From the NCBI GenBank assembly GCA_037447655.1, contig JBBHKE010002249.1, positions 1 through 41,695 of the forward strand: DNA of 41,695 bases, given 5' to 3'. Position 1 is the first letter of the stretch. Every line of letters starts with the position of its first letter. The DNA comes from Zygnema cylindricum (lineage: Eukaryota > Streptophyta > Zygnematophyceae > Zygnematales > Zygnemataceae). Below, one piece after another: positions 21,064 to 30,805 of this stretch. The notes under the pieces were generated by a model that worked only from the letters and a program-made list of their open reading frames with translations, did no database searches and was not told the DNA's origin. The translations under genes and the position numbers were made by a program.

Positions 21064-21076
21064 GGCCCCGATACCA
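21064..21076 (-). other. Primer binding site of the TRIM
   Basis: TGGTATCGGGGCC immediately after LTR1 on the minus strand; 10 of the first 12 bases match the initiator-Met copia site TGGTATCAGAGC. This supports reading the flanking repeats as LTRs. Confidence 0.6.
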
Positions 21077-21129
21077 TGGTAGATTTCCTAGAAATCCGAG
21101 ATTTGGCATGAACCACACTTGGGAAAATT

Positions 21130-21200
21130 GAGCCGGCCAGGGTTCGAACCTTAGACCTTTCACTTCAGCTTCGAACGCACTACCACTGTGCCACCAGCTC
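21130..21200 (-). ncRNA. tRNA-like sequence with Pol III A and B boxes inside TRIM LTR
   Basis: A 71-nt segment on the minus strand folds with canonical tRNA geometry: 7-bp acceptor stem (GAGCTGG with CCGGCTC), T8, a 4-bp D stem (GCAC/GTGC) with loop AGTGGTA, a 5-bp-class anticodon arm with a 7-nt loop, a 5-nt variable loop, and T loop TTCGAAC. A box: TGGCACAGTGG; B box: GGTTCGAACC. Position 33 is G rather than T, the anticodon and T stems are imperfect, and no CCA follows, so it is a tRNA-derived promoter module, not a functional tRNA. Confidence 0.7.
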
Positions 21201-21337
21201 GATGTAGAGACTGGCGGGTCCGTACCCATCTCGATGTAGAGACTGGCGGGTCCGTACCCATTTTTTACTGGCGGCTCGAGTATAGATATTCCATAAATTA
21301 CCCTGTATTGGACTGGCTTCACGTGCCAATCCAACAC

Positions 21338-21573
21338 CTTGTTCTCAACGCCCTTCTCATATTTCTCCTCAAGTGCTTGCCAACACTCATGGGCCGTGCC
21401 GTGAGCGAGGAAATGATCAAGAACGGAAGAAGTGCAATTTTTCATCAAACCGGTAGTTCTCGCGATATCCTTCAATCTCCATCGAGCATGCGCTTTGCTC
21501 TCGATAGGCATTTTCTCCTCAACATTGACAATCCTCGTAAGCTTCTTGAGGATAAGTTGGCCTAGAATAAATA
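21338..21573 (-). pseudogene. gag: Element B gag N-terminal fragment
   Basis: KMPIESKAHARWRLKD, NCTSSVLDHFLAHGTAHECW and QALEEKYEKGVENK are typical of the UBN2-type copia Gag. The TRIM LTR begins directly after this (GAACAAGG then TGTTGG). At the other side, at about 21575, it meets the RT of element C without LTR or target duplication, so B has lost its 5' end. Confidence 0.7.
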
Positions 21574-21576
21574 CAT

Positions 21577-22400
21577 TTAACTTCCAACGGCCTCACGATA
21601 AGGTACGTGGAAAATTTCTTCCTCCTCAAATTTGCGATATTGAAGTTTGGAATCTTGTGGTGTCAAAACCGACTTAGAATCCAACATAGCAAATTTTGTC
21701 AGTACTTCTATACAATATTGCGCTTTCGACGGTTTAAAATCACCATTATCATACCTCAAAACTTCCACTCCTAGAATATAACGTACTTCCTCCAAATCTG
21801 TGACTTTAAAGTGAAGACGTAAGTACTCCTTTATTTCCGCGATTCGGGTCAACTTGTCACATATCAACAACAAGTCATCCACGTAGACTGAAATTATGAT
21901 TTGATCCTCCCTCTGACCTTTGACGTAAATGCCTGATTCAGAAACTGTTCGTATGAATCCAAATTTGGTCAAGACTTTGTGTAAACGTAAATACCAAGTC
22001 CTTGGCGCTTGCTTAAGTCCGTACATTGACTTTCGCAGCTGCCATACCTTCCCCTCCTTGGACACTACTCCCTCCAGAACTTTCATGTAAATCTCCTTCT
22101 CTAAATCACCATTCAAGAACGCTGTTTCTACTTCCATTTGGTGAAGATGCTTTTTGCCGGCAGCAGCAATAGCAATAATCATCCTCAAAGAATCAAACTT
22201 CACTACCGGTGCATATGTTTCCGTATAATTTACTCTTTTCCGTTGTTGAAAGCCCTTACAAACTAGCCAAGCCTTATGTTTCATTACTTCCCCCAATGCA
22301 CCAGTTTAGTTTTGAAAATCCACTTTGGATCAATAGCCTTTTTACCCTCCGGTAGGCTTACTTCCTCAAAAGTACGGTTGTCGATAATCGATTGAAGTTC
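21577..22400 (-). pseudogene. pol: Element C reverse transcriptase (best preserved) with truncated RNase H
   Basis: An uninterrupted frame from 22296 to 21577 contains LVCKGFQQRKRVNYTETYAP, QMEVETAFLNGDLEKEIYMK, SMYGLKQAPRTWYLRLHKVL and an intact ISVYVDDLLLICD (YVDD box). Motif A has Glu in place of Asp, as in B. The frame reaches the beginning of the RNase H connection (VPYREAVGS) and is cut where B gag sequence starts. Further RT N-terminal sequence lies to about 22400 in another frame. Not a complete enzyme. Confidence 0.8.
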
Positions 22401-22409
22401 CCATTCCCA

Positions 22410-23810
22410 CGCCGGTCTCCAATGCTTCTCCCAATCGGATGATTATCGTGCTTCCGCATACGATTGCGGATCGCCCGACTTATTTTCACATAATGACTGT
22501 TCTAAAAGAAAACCATCCTCCCTCTCCGTCAAAATAAAATAATATGAAATTTCCACATTTCCTTTACCATAAAAAGAAAGACGAGCCGGTTTCTTTCTTC
22601 TATTTTCCCGCATATTCCTCTTCGGCTCAAGCTCTTTCTCCTCTTTTGCCGGTTCCTCCTCCATGATATTCGGTCCACTCGATTTAGAAGACGAAGATTT
22701 CCTCGTGTCCAAACACATTCGGGAATTTTTGCTTCCCGAATCTCCACCAATGTTACCAAATTTACATTTTCGACAAATTTACCTTTCCTCCTCTTAACAT
22801 TGGATGCGGATTCTGGCTCAATTTTCAAATCTGAACCCTCAAATTCATCCAAATCCTCAATGTCAAATTCTTCATCAAAATCAAGATTAGAAGATCGCTT
22901 TGTTGATCGCAAAATCGTGGAAAATAAATCCTCGTAAAAATCCACATTCCTCGATTCCTCAATGACATTTTGAATCGGATCATAAAATCGATAAAGACTC
23001 ATTTTAGAGCTATACCCTACAAAATATCCATTTAAACTCCTTGATGCAAATTTCCCCTTCTTTTTTTGAGATTGAATGTAAACCGATGCACGACACCCCC
23101 AAATCCGAATGTGGTCAAGAGTAGGTTTTCGGCCATTCCACAATTCGTACGGATTTTTATCACCGGAAGCCGATGTAATCCTCCGATTGCAAATATAATT
23201 CCCCGTTAAAATCGCATCTCCCCATAAATAACGCTTCTTCCGGATTCGTGTATCATTGATTGTACCATTTCTTGAAGAGTACGGTTCTTCTTTTCGGCAA
23301 TGCCATTCGATTCCGGTGAGTAAGATGTCGTATATTGGTGAGAGATTCCCTAATCTTTACAATAAGGATCAAAAGCAAGAAATTCCCCTCCATTATCCGA
23401 TCTAATGGATTTTAGTTTTCTCTCACGTTGTCTTTTGGCCATCACATGCCACTCTTGAAAGCGTAAAAATGCTTCGGATTTGTGTTTAAGTAATATTACC
23501 CATGTGAAGTGAGAGAAGTCGTCGACCACCACCATTATCTATTTGTTTCCTCCAATCGTCTCTGTTTTCACGTCCCCATATAAATCAATATGCACTAGAT
23601 TAAGCGGGTGCTTTGATCGATGCATTAGATCCTTAGCCGGATGCGACTTTCGGATTTGTCTCCCCTTACTACACCCCTCACATTCATTAATTTTTTCCCC
23701 TTATGCCAAATCTAATTTCCTTACAATCCCATTTTTAATCATCCGACGCAAACTCCCCTTGGATGAGTGACACATCTGGTGATGCCACAAAGTTAGATCC
23801 CCTTTTAATT
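22410..23810 (-). pseudogene. pol: Element C integrase and linker
   Basis: HHCC zinc region at 23640-23800 (ending near CEGCSKGR), catalytic core with MVVVDDFSHFTWVILL, SIRSDNGGEF and SPESNGIAEKKNRT (D, D, E all present), then RIWGCRASVYIQSQ and a long charged linker (ESRNVDFYEDLFS; DEEFDIEDLDEFEG). A TAG replaces a codon after YCKD, and frameshifts separate the parts. The linker matches those in B and D. Confidence 0.75.
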
Positions 23811-23819
23811 AAAAAATTT

Positions 23820-24420
23820 GCAAGATAATGCCGCCAAAAATGTGAGGGAATTTGGCCGACGCCATAGCACACGGCTATGCATCGAATTTGTCACCTCTCC
23901 TTCGCCAATTATTACACCATCAGATCGTACAATTTTTATAGATGAATCGTGAAACGCTAGTACGCTGCCGCCTGCACGTTGAATCTGCGACAGACTTAGA
24001 ATATTCACTGAACCTTGAAGTATGTACAAGACGTTGATTAGTTTAGTTTGCATCACTTTTTCAGCGCTACGTGCGTCCAAAGTAGATAAATCGAAACGTA
24101 CTGTACCCATTGTACCTATCGAAATCACTTGTCCACTTACAAGATGTTGATTAGTTTAGTTTGCATCACTTTTTCAGCGTTACGTGCGTCCAAATTAGGT
24201 AAATCGAAACGTACAGTACCCATTGTACCTATCGAAATCACTTGTCCACTTGCAACAGTGATTTGTTCTGGGAACGTGAGTTGGCACATTTCCTCAAAAA
24301 ATGAAGCGTCATTACGTATGTGATGTGACGTTTGCATCAATAATCCACTTCTTTTGTTGTAGTATAGCACATACCAAAAGATCAAGCGACAAGATAAGGG
24401 CGGAAAATATTTGCGCGCCT
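23820..24420 (-). pseudogene. pol: Element C protease with 113-bp tandem duplication
   Basis: KWIID is followed by ANVTSH where DSG/DTG-A-S-H is expected, so the active site is lost. Downstream the region coding VISIGTMGTVRFDL is present twice (24027-24139 and 24140-24252); the 113-bp unit is not a multiple of three and shifts the frame. The second part continues NVLYILQGSVNILSLSQIQ. Confidence 0.7.
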
Positions 24421-24429
24421 TCGCCTCCT

Positions 24430-25899
24430 TGAAAATGTTCGTCTCCCATGAAAGGAGCTCCTCCTCTACCATGGTGGCCACCACGACCACCGCGGTCGTT
24501 TAGACAACCGCCGCCGTGACCACCATTTTTGGCGTCGCCGTCTCCTTTACTGCCGCCGCCTCCATTTTCGGCCTTCGAGTAATGTTGGGGACTTATATGG
24601 CCCCATTTGCCCTAAAAATGGCATTGACGTTCCTTATCCGGGCAAGAAGACACCATGTGACCGAGTTTGTTGCACTGAAAACAGAAAATTTGGACAACTC
24701 TGAATATCCAGACTGGGAAGGAGATCTCCCTGCCCTTTCTTGTCCTCTTCCCCCGCTTCCTCTCGAAATTCCCCCTCTTCTTCCTCCTCTTCCTCGAAGA
24801 TAATCGAGATCGGGCGTTTATGATAACGTGGTATTTAGAGAAGCGGTCGGTTGGGTTCCCCTCGATGAACTCGGACGATTGGCCTCAATCGACTTAAGGA
24901 ATGTGATGATCGAGTCCAAAGTATTCGAATCCCTTGGTTAGAGAATATCCCTTAAATGTATCATTTTCTCTGGTAAGGCACGGGTGAAGATCGATGCCTT
25001 ATCATTTTCTTCGATAAATTTTCCCATAATTGCGAGTTGCTCAATAATAATATTAAATCTCTTTGCGGCCTCATCGATAAATTCATTTGGTTTCAGTTTG
25101 AAAGATGTATAATCAGTGTAAATGTGTTGTCTCTTATTTTGAAGACTCTTTTCAAAGTGATTTTCAAGAGCCACTAAACAATCATGGGTGAATCTTCGGG
25201 TAAGAAATAGATCATGTATAGAAGTGCTACATGATTGGAATAAACCGCCGACGGCGGAAAGATTTTTCTTCTTCCACACTCGATAAGCCCTCCGATCCGA
25301 AGTAGGCATTTTTTCCACCGCTTTTACCACCTTCTAAAGCCGTTTTAGTTTAAATTGACCTTTGATGTACTTCTTCCACGATTGATAACTTGTTCTATTG
25401 AAGCTGACGATCTTTCGGATATAGATTCAACTTGTTCGTCCCCTTCAATCCAATCATGAAGACTGGAATCATCGTCGATGGGAAGTTTCCCCTTTCGAAT
25501 AAATTCCCTCCTCTCCTCCTCATCTCCTTCACCTCCTTCGTATCACCGACGCTTTGATCCGGAATGGCATTTCCGAATAATGGAGATCTAGGGACTCGGT
25601 TCGCCTCGGAGATCCGTTGATCCACATAACAGAAAAGACCGTCCATTAGATTTTGAAGATGATCTTCCATCGCGTCATCTTCCTCCTTCTTTTTCCCCTC
25701 ATTCTCCTACTTTTGACCAAACGGATCGATCAGAACGGTTTCCTCAAAAGTTTTGCTGGTGAAAGCAAATCGAGTTTCTACTTCCGGATCCGATGATGAT
25801 TTGGTTGAATCCGGAGGATCCCGATCTGGATCCGGAGGTCGAGGAATCATTGGAGAAGGCATCATAGGGGAAGGGGTGTTCTTCTTCTTTCTAACCATG
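24430..25899 (-). pseudogene. gag: Element C gag remnant
   Basis: Begins at ATG 25899 (MVRKKKNTPSPMMP) and parallels element A throughout: MEDHLQNLMDGLF, MPTSDRRAYRVWKKK, ALENHFEKSLQNKRQHIYTD, then knuckles CFQCNKLGHMVSSC and a damaged second one (first Cys codon of the CGK box is TAG; last Cys is His). The stops sit at different codons from those of A, so the copies decayed independently. Confidence 0.8.
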
Positions 25900-25943
25900 G
25901 CGTCCAAACTAGCCACCCTTCTACACCTCAATGGAGCACACAT

Positions 25944-25955
25944 GCTCCTATACCA
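25944..25955 (-). other. Primer binding site of element C
   Basis: TGGTATAGGAGC on the minus strand, two bases after the LTR end CCTTCA. Same position as in A; two differences from TGGTATCAGAGC. Confidence 0.75.
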
Positions 25956-25957
25956 CT

Positions 25958-27039
25958 TGAAGGAACTTACACAAAATCAGAGTGCAAGAAAACAGCGTTG
26001 GCATTCAGAACATTCACAAGAGAGAGAGAGAGAGAGAGTCCACGGAAATCGATACATTCCATAAATTTTTTTTTCCTAAAAAAGTTAAGTTCCCGGCTCC
26101 CTCTAAGTTTCAATAAATAGTACATCGCGCATCGTTATTTGTGTCAAAGTCACTAATTTGGGTTCTTAAAATTTTGATTTTGTTCCTCAAATAGGATACA
26201 TGATTTTAATTTTTCCTTGACGTTAATTGAGGTACCGTACAAAATAGCATAAAGAACTTAAGTTCAATAAGATCTGAATAGCGTGGTGTACGGTCGATGT
26301 CTGACCGGTACATAAATGTACCTTTTCAAGTGAAAATTTTACAAAAAATGAATTAAATCGGACGCGTACGCATAAGAACGTGCGCTAAAACATCGGGATT
26401 GGTCTGACACGTAAATTAGTCTGACATGTACGGATATTTAAATTTCACTACGGTGTACGATTTTATATATTTTGTACGGATACATATAATAATGTATATA
26501 ATCGTACAGAAAATTTTCCAATTTTGCTGTTCCAAATTAGCGTTAACACTGAAATTAGAATAAAACCTTTTTTTTTTAATTTTCAAATTCTTAATTAGCG
26601 TCAATGACGGTATATTTACTTACACACTATTTAAACTAATAACGATGCGCGGTGTACTACAAACGTAACGTCACTACATCAAACTATAAAACCAAACCGA
26701 AACATAAAGTGCGCACGAAGCGTCTACCAATCAAATCCCGTCTACACGCGAAACTACATAGTACTGAAGTACTAAACAAACGTGCAGCCAAAACCGTACA
26801 AAGAACAACCAGACGTACACACCAAACGACAAATGAACCTGGTCGTCGCAAAACCGAATCTACTCGAGACCAGGAATCTGCGAAACGTAGAACAACAAAG
26901 CAAGGACCACACACGCTTTACGTAAAGACAACTAGCCGGCCGCGCTACACACCGCGACGGCCGATTACAATTTTGACAGTTACAATAATTGTTGATATGC
27001 CGTTTCACGATATACTGGCGATACGTCAATATCCCAACA
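25958..27039 (-). mobile_element. Element C: 5' LTR, split by a MITE
   Basis: On the minus strand it starts TGTTGGGATATTGACG (27039) and ends CCTTCA (25958). Without the 538-bp MITE and duplicated TA it would be about 542 bp. It aligns with the LTR of A over both arms. A GA-dinucleotide run lies at 26021-26038. The ORFs in 26652-27089 are inside this LTR. Confidence 0.75.
26120..26657. mobile_element. TA-flanked MITE (Tc1/mariner-like target) in LTR of C
   Basis: Ends GTACATCGCGCATCGTTATT (26120) and, inverted at 26657, GTACACCGCGCATCGTTATT: 19 of 20 match. It is flanked by TA at 26118-26119 and 26658-26659. No open frame of note. Its tips resemble those of the MITEs at 10225 and 15636. Confidence 0.7.
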
Positions 27040-27395
27040 TAAAACGAACGGAGTAAACTACAGTAACTAAGACTACGTACAGTGCGCATTTTTGTAGTTT
27101 TTGAAAAGTTAATGAAATTCGTACCTTACTTTAGAGCCTGTACTCATATTCGGTTACGCGATTCGCTTGGATGAGTCCTGCTATTGGTTCTCTAGGAAAG
27201 AAAGGACATGATGTACAAATTCACCGTACGCCAGATCTGCTCTCTAAAACGACAAATAATAATTGACGTAACACGTCACCTGGACGCCGTCGGTGCCAGC
27301 CTTTCAGTCAGATAAAACAAAATATACGGATACCGACGAAAGGACAAGTGCACGTCGTCCACTCATGTTGTAACTTGTGGTGTTGCCTATAGCGC

Positions 27396-27640
27396 CGAAT
27401 TTTAGGCGATATTCAGTACGGACCTCCTGTACGGATAGAGTGGTCGAAGCCGAACCTGAATCTTGCCTAGACTCCAAGTACTCCGCACGAAGTAAGCTGT
27501 ACAAAAGATAAACCATACCGAATTTTGGGCGATATTCGGTGCTCCGGTACGGCTCGAGTGGTCGAAGCCGAACCTGAATCTCGCCGACAACCCTAAGTAA
27601 CCCGCACTAAGTAAGCTGTGGAAAAGACAAACCGCACAAA
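27396..27640 (+). repeat. 123-bp tandem duplication upstream of the LRR gene
   Basis: Two copies, starting CGAATTTT at 27396 and 27519, sharing GGTCGAAGCCGAACCTGAAT and AGTAAGCTGT. About 80 percent identical by eye. It lies 200-450 bp before the start codon, so it may be part of the promoter region. Confidence 0.65.
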
Positions 27641-27788
27641 AGACAAACCGTACGAAGGCACACCGTAAACAAAAGACAAACGTTTCCGTACTTCAAAGAA
27701 AGAGACAAAAACGTTGTTCCACTCTCAGATGTGAAAGTCACAATCGATTTGAATTGAATAACTATTACTATCACTATTGCTAAAACTT

Positions 27789-27796
27789 CCACGTGG
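27789..27796 (+). promoter_or_regulatory. G-box upstream of the LRR gene
   Basis: CCACGTGG, 50 bp before the ATG; a CACGTC element follows at about 27825. G-boxes are bound by bZIP and bHLH factors in plants. No TATA box is evident. Confidence 0.35.
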
Positions 27797-27845
27797 AGCT
27801 CATTACCAAGCCTTTGCTTCCGTGTCACGTCGCTAGTTCGTCGCC

Positions 27846-30805
27846 ATGGCTGCCACCACTATTACCATGACATTTTTGATCTTAGCGTGCCACGTGGCAC
27901 TTGTAATGGGAAGCTACACTGGACCCATGGCGAAAGCAGACAGTAAGTATTCCTCTCCTTCCACTTTTATTCCTCCACTTTTATTTCTCCACATTCTACC
28001 TTTGCAGTCGATGCATTCGCACGTGCAACAGGTGGCCCTGATTCGCCAATGTGAGTTGTACGGCTGGTTGTGCATTTCACTGCGTAGGTTGGCATCCGTA
28101 CATTGGCATCCGTACAGCTGTGATGAGTAGCACATGGACTGACAATCCAATCGTTTGTAATTGGATCTGATTCGCCAATGCGCGTTTTGTCCGTACTGGC
28201 GAATAGGTCTAAGTACGGAGCACACGTTTAGAGACATTCTCGTAGCTAAAGCAGCGACGACCAGCGACGAAGTAGTTTCTTCGCTAGATATTTAAAGTGA
28301 CGTGAAAACTTTAACATATTGAAGTATTGGAGGAATACATCTTTTGTAGTGTTTGTAGTGTTTGTAGTGCTTGCCTTGTTTATTTCATATTCGTTTTGTC
28401 CGTACTGGCGAATGCTCGTTTTCTCCATACCGTTGAATGCGCACGCGTTTTGTTCGTACTTTTGCTGCAGAGTCGGCTCTAGAGGCAGTGAAGGCGGCCC
28501 TCAAGACGGGGAGCTTTCCAGAGATCAAATGCTACCCAGGAGAACCAGTGGAGTGGGGCTGGTTTTACATACCCTTTACATGCGATGACTCCTGTCGCGT
28601 AATTTCAATGTGAGTGATTATCTCTACGTGCATCTCTTCACCGTGGCAAATCCTCTCTCTCCCTCCCTCCCTCCCTCCCTCTCCCTCCCTCCCTCCCTCT
28701 CTCCCTCCCTCTCTTGTCCTCTCTCTCCCTCCTCCCCCCTCAACTCTCTCTGTAATTTGCACTCAATTTCCCACAAAAATTCGGTTCATTAAGGGGATGA
28801 ATGTAGCTTTTACATGCGATGATTTTCTCCCCCATCCCCCTCGTTCTCTTCCCGCCCCTCTCACTTTCTTCTTTTTTTACTCTCTTTGTGTCTCTCTCTG
28901 TGTATAAATATTTTAGCACTAAGTTTCGCGGTAAAATTTTGGTTTTTATTTACGTGCAATCTTTGTTGCGATGGGATTTTAAAGGGATACTTGGGCCTTG
29001 GCGAGGCTCAAGGTTGAGAGGGGAGGGGGCGAAAGAGAAACAAAGAAGAGCATAAGAAAGTAACGAAACATGTTTTTAATGACAATTTTGTCCTTTTCCA
29101 AGATGTTTAGAGGGGGAGGGGAGGGGAGGAGCACCGAGAGAGGAAGTTGGGAGAGGTAAGAGGAGTTTGAGGAGAAGGGGTTTTTTTTGGGTGGTCTTGG
29201 GGAAAGAGATTTCTCCTCCCTCCCCCCCTCCTCTCCTCCCCCTCTCTCACCTCCCCTCCCCCCCTTAAGCACGACGAGGCGTGAAAAAGGGGGGGGGGGG
29301 AGAGGTAGGAAGGGCGATTAGGGGAGGGGGTGACAATGTAAGGATCGATAAAAACAAAAATAACGCACAAGATAAAAAGAAAAACATCAAGCACGCATAA
29401 GCATACAAAGCACCACCACAAAAGAAGAGAGCTTCGACGAAAGTCCATAATATCATAATACAATGTTTTCTTCCTTAAGTCAAAGGTCTTCGCTTCATCA
29501 ATCACTACGTCTCCCTCTTACTGTCGAAATCTTTCTCAGCATAATGTATAGAGAGCTACACCGTTCACCGTTATTACGGTCAAACAATTTTTGAGCTGTG
29601 GATTTTTTTTAAATTTGTGGTGGACTATTGGATTTCTATTATAAGGCAAACAATTGAAAGGTATTGGTCTTATCTTTTGACCATGACGTCATGATTTAAT
29701 ATCTTAAAAACATGTGATGAGGTTGAAAGCTTTGACTGCCTAGAAAATGTTCAATTTTCATAAAACTGGATGTAGTCGTCTACTTTGAAGGTACACAAGA
29801 GATACAACATATAAACCTTCCTAAATAACACCAGGTAGCAAGACCAAAACTACAAGTGTTGCGTACGGGGTAAATTTTTATTGTGATAAATTGGAGAACC
29901 TATACTGTCGGTTATGGAACACTGTGGGGTCGTTGGATTGCGCTCCATGACCAGCAACTACAAATTGCGTTAAGAGATTAAAGTCCAAAATAAATATAAA
30001 GTTATCACGACGAGGGTGGGATGGTGGCTTTTGAACAATTTTTCGCTATCCATTTCGCACCACATTGCGTAATTATTGTTGATAGTCATTGGCTCGAAAT
30101 TTTTCAGTAATTTTTCTTGGTATATCAATAATTCATCGCAATAGTTCCCTTAACTATATGTGAAGCCAAATATTGATTATCGGTATGTCAAAAAAACTAC
30201 ATATCGATTATCGGTATAAGGGTACCAATACACAACACTAGCCACATGGTACAAAAAGATTGGACCAGGCCGGACCCGTACTAGGGACGCTTGACCGAAA
30301 GTACATAGATACCAAAATAATAAATTCCACAACGAACCCGATTTGTTCGTCCGCACAAATGAAATAACAACATCGATCCAATTCTACGATGCCATCTAAG
30401 AGGCATCAATGGAAGCCGAGTGGAAAAGTATTTACCATGTATAAGGAGAAGTGGGGGGATAGCGGGGGTAAGGGAGGGAGGGTGTCGGTGGTTGTGGAAA
30501 AGCATGAAGTAACTCTTTGGTAGTCCACTTGTGGTATATAAAAGAGAGGAGGGGGGTTCGTTGAGTGAGAATATGAAGGGGATTGTTGGGGGGTTTGTTA
30601 CATGTTTTTGTAACAATCGAAAGGTGGGTGGTAAAGAGGGGTAGAATGGCGAGGGGGGTAGGGGAGGAGGGAAGACAATAAAAGGATATTGTTTAATGAC
30701 CTATCCGAGTGGGCAGTGCAGATTTCTGTACACAGATGGTGTGAGCATACCATTGGGAGGCAGCATAGCTCCAGAGATTGGGAACCTCACAAGATTGCAA
30801 TTCTT
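27846..30805 (+). CDS. LRR protein, N-terminal exons (incomplete in window)
   Basis: Exon 1 27846-27942: ATG in GCCATGG context, signal peptide MAATTITMTFLILACHVALVMG, donor A/GTAAGT. Exon 3 28471-28609: acceptor GCTGCAG, residues SALEAVKAALKTG then CYPGEPVEWGWFYIPFTCDD and RVIS, which is the plant LRR N-terminal cap (A-L-x-x-K-x-A-L, W-x-x-x-x-x-F-T-C-D), donor AAT/GTGAGT. Exon 4 30722-30805: acceptor TGCAG, residues FLYTDGVSIPLGGSIAPEIG then NLTRLQFL, a canonical LRR, donor TT/GTGAGT. Phases fit: exons 3 to 4 join in phase 2 and give an Ile. Exon 2 is doubtful: 28008-28031 (24 nt, acceptor TTTGCAG) fits phase 1; or exon 1 joins exon 3 directly. Further LRR, membrane and kinase exons are not seen before 41695, so the gene is either continued beyond the window after a very long intron, or broken. 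Likely a receptor-like or secreted LRR protein. Confidence 0.7.
28471..28609 (+). other. LRR N-terminal cap exon
   Basis: 139 nt, entered in phase 1, left in phase 2. Three Cys (KCYPG, FTCDD, SCRV) and Trp-Gly-Trp match the cap that precedes plant LRRs. A short echo of this exon (TTTTACATGCGATGATTT) lies at 28808-28825 in the following intron. Confidence 0.7.
28610..30721 (+). other. Intron of the LRR gene, simple-sequence rich
   Basis: Contains CTCCCTCC arrays at 28650-28740, purine-rich and pyrimidine-rich stretches at 29010-29340, and a CGATA-type remnant around 30110-30238 that ends CCAATACACAACACTA. The ORFs on either strand are low complexity. No other gene seen. Confidence 0.5.
30722..30805 (+). 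other. LRR exon
   Basis: 84 nt, phase 2 to phase 2, the phase found for many plant LRR exons. Encodes LGGSIAPEIGNLTRLQFL, one repeat of the plant-specific class (L-x-G-x-I-P-x-x-x-G-N-L-x-x-L). It follows CDDSCRVIS directly when spliced, exactly where a first LRR is expected. Confidence 0.75.

Larger units (their letters stand above)
20950..21336 (-). mobile_element. Miniature LTR retrotransposon (TRIM) with tRNA-like module in its LTR
   Basis: Minus-strand order: LTR1 21336-21077 (260 bp, TGTTGGATTGGCACG..TCTACCA), primer binding site TGGTATCGGGGCC (21076-21064), an internal region of only 57 bp in total, polypurine tract GTGAGAGGGGG (21030-21020), then LTR2 from 21019 (TGTTGGATTGGCACGTGAAG), matching LTR1 for about 66 bases to CTCGAGCCGC. 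Beyond 20950 LTR2 diverges toward the gap. No coding capacity. LTR1 contains a 32-bp tandem duplication (21198-21261) and a tRNA-like sequence. It is inserted in the gag of element B. Confidence 0.65.

Noticed and set aside
21130-21200. Functional tRNA gene
   Set aside because: G at position 33, imperfect anticodon and T stems, location inside a repeated LTR, and a second decayed copy.
26652-27089. Basic ORF of 134 codons and the opposite-strand ORFs
   Set aside because: They lie inside the LTR of element C; the LTR of A at 11.3-11.6 kb does not keep these frames intact.
28008-28050. 43-nt version of exon 2 in the LRR gene, using the GTGAGT at 28051
   Set aside because: It leaves phase 2, which does not join exon 3 in the LRR-cap frame; the 24-nt version or skipping fits better.
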